The position numbers and the translations under genes are program-made. A model generated the notes under the pieces. The model saw nothing but the letters and a program-made list of their open reading frames with translations, was not told where the DNA came from and did no database searches. This document shows positions 13,722 through 14,819 of a stretch of 14,819 bases of DNA, one piece after another. The DNA comes from DASUFI01 sp036274635. Its GTDB lineage: Bacteria > Planctomycetota > B15-G4. The DNA is taken from the NCBI GenBank assembly GCA_036274635.1, contig DASUFI010000325.1, forward strand, positions 1-14,819, read 5' to 3'. Numbering within the stretch: position 1 is the stretch's first letter; each line of letters opens with the position of its first letter.

Positions 13722-14819
13722 CGGCGGACCGCGGCGAGCCGCTCGTACACGGCGCGCAGGCCATCCAGCGTAGCGTCCCAGGCGTGCGCCTCGGCCCACG
13801 GACGCGCGGCCGCCGCGTCCAGCTCCGGCAAGCGCAGCAGGCCCGCGCGCAGGCCGGCCTCGCTGGGCTCGACCAGCAGGCCCGCGCGGCAGCCGGTGAG
13901 GATCTCGGGCGTGCCCCACACCTTCGTGGCCAGCACGGGCGTCCCGCAGGCCAGCGCCTCGAGCACCACGTTGGGCCAGCCCTCGCGCAGCGAGGGCAGG
14001 ACCAGCGCGTCCGCGGCGCGGTACCAGTCGGGCAGCGCGTCGGGGTGCACCGCGCCGGCGAAGAGCACGTCGGCGCCGAGGCCGAGGCGCTCGGCCTGCG
14101 CTCGGAGGGCGCCGGCGTCGGCGCCCTCGCCCACCAGCGCGAGGCGCGGCCGCGCGCCGGCGGGGAAGGCGGTGGCCAGCGCCGGCAGCAGGAGGTGCTG
14201 GCCCTTGCGGCGCACGAGGTGCCCGACGCACAGCAGCAGCGGGCCCTCCGGCGGCAGCGCGAGGCGCGCGCGGGCGGCGGCGCGCTCGCCCGGCGCGAAG
14301 CGCCGGCCGTCGACGCCGTTGCGCAGGGTGGTCACCTTGTCGGGCGGCACGCCCAGCGTCAGGGCCTCGCGGCGCAGCGCCTCGGCCACGCACACGACGT
14401 GGTCGGCCGCGTCCAGCGCGGAGCGCAGCTGGCGCACGACGGCCGGCGACCGGCCGGGATAGTTCAGGTCCGTGCCGCGCGCGGTGAGGACCAGCGGCAC
14501 GCGCCGGCCCAGCGCCGCCGAGAGGTCCTCGCGCAGCCGCGCCGCGGCCGCGCCGTCGGGCCAGGCGTAGTGCGCGTCGAGGATGTCGGGCTGCAGCGCG
14601 CGGCCGGCGGCCAGCAGCGCGGCGCGCGTGCCCGCGGCCATGAGCCCCGCGCGCCAGCGGTCGCCCCCGCCCGGCGGGCTCCAGACGCGCGGGTGCGCCA
14701 CGGGCACGCCGTCCGCGCTCTCCTCGGTCGCGACGCCGGCCCACGCGCGTCGCGCGCGCGGCACGGGCGCGACCACCGAGAGCTGCGCGCCGTGCCGCTC
14801 GCGGTAGCGCAGCAGCCGC
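13718..14819 (-). CDS. GT4-family glycosyltransferase, N-terminus beyond the window (partial)
   Basis: The reading frame is open to the right edge, giving 366 residues; the edge residues read RLLRYRERHGAQLSVVAPVPRARRAW. A GTG at 14776 is an internal valine in the typical first-domain strand, not a credible start, so the true start should lie a short way outside the window. DILDAHYAWPDG marks the first domain, VTTLRNGVDGRRFAPGE the interdomain linker, and LLLCVGHLVRRKGQHLL the start of the second domain. REGWPNVVLEALACGTPVLAT contains the classic E-x7-E donor-binding motif. The enzyme is the first visible gene of the right-hand minus-strand block and ends in an ATGA overlap with the next GT4. 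Length and motifs are complete apart from roughly the first twenty or so residues, which are missing at the edge. Confidence 0.87.
   Translation of the reverse strand, partial: RLLRYRERHGAQLSVVAPVPRARRAWAGVATEESADGVPVAHPRVWSPPGGGDRWRAGLMAAGTRAALLAAGRALQPDILDAHYAWPDGAAAARLREDLSAALGRRVPLVLTARGTDLNYPGRSPAVVRQLRSALDAADHVVCVAEALRREALTLGVPPDKVTTLRNGVDGRRFAPGERAAARARLALPPEGPLLLCVGHLVRRKGQHLLLPALATAFPAGARPRLALVGEGADAGALRAQAERLGLGADVLFAGAVHPDALPDWYRAADALVLPSLREGWPNVVLEALACGTPVLATKVWGTPEILTGCRAGLLVEPSEAGLRAGLLRLPELDAAAARPWAEAHAWDATLDGLRAVYERLAAVRR

Noticed and set aside
12786..14462. A 558-codon plus-strand frame opposite the two GT4 genes
   Set aside because: Low-complexity product; both minus-strand genes have complete GT4 motifs in that span.

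Overview
This is a very GC-rich stretch of a Gram-negative bacterial genome. Most genes sit near three-quarters GC, with GTG starts and third positions almost always G or C. A heptose-phosphate phosphatase, probably preceded by the end of its partner isomerase, points to an LPS-type envelope. The species cannot be read from the sequence; a high-GC planctomycete, myxobacterium-like delta-lineage or similar phylum would all fit. No tRNA, rRNA, CRISPR array or transposase gene is visible.

Layout, left to right. (1) Plus strand, 2-1792: the last codons of a probable gmhA, then gmhB, then two tandem paralogous small membrane proteins in an AT-richer patch. (2) Minus strand, 1794-6182: a four-gene block joined by GTGA stop/start overlaps and read from right to left. 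It holds a DPM1/GtrB-like GT2 glycosyltransferase, a second GT2-fold paralogue that has lost the DxD catalytic motif, a GT-C (ArnT/PMT-like) membrane glycosyltransferase, and a FemAB-like protein of the exosortase/PEP-CTERM-associated type. (3) Plus strand, 6275-11490: an odd soluble histidine-kinase-like protein with a decayed receiver and a decayed ATPase domain, coupled by ATGA to a 1400-residue membrane-anchored TPR protein. (4) 11489-11650: an 18-base, 17-match inverted repeat that encloses essentially the whole gap between two convergent genes. (5) Minus strand, 11653 to the right edge: two GT4 glycosyltransferases (the first in transcription order is cut by the window edge) and a polysaccharide deacetylase of the PEP-CTERM/DUF3473 type, joined by ATGA overlaps.

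The two minus-strand blocks together look like part of an extracellular polysaccharide locus of the kind found beside exosortase (XrtA) systems: glycosyltransferases, a deacetylase and a FemAB-like acyl or aminoacyl transferase. No exosortase, PEP-CTERM substrate, Wzx/Wzy or Wza-type export gene lies inside the window. The kinase-like/TPR pair sits between the two blocks and may be a regulatory or scaffolding module for the same process; that is inference from position only.

The points most worth a second look are the inverted repeat between the convergent genes at 11.5 kb, the GT2 paralogue without DxD, the degenerate kinase coupled to a giant TPR protein, and the duplicated membrane-protein pair in the AT-richer patch.
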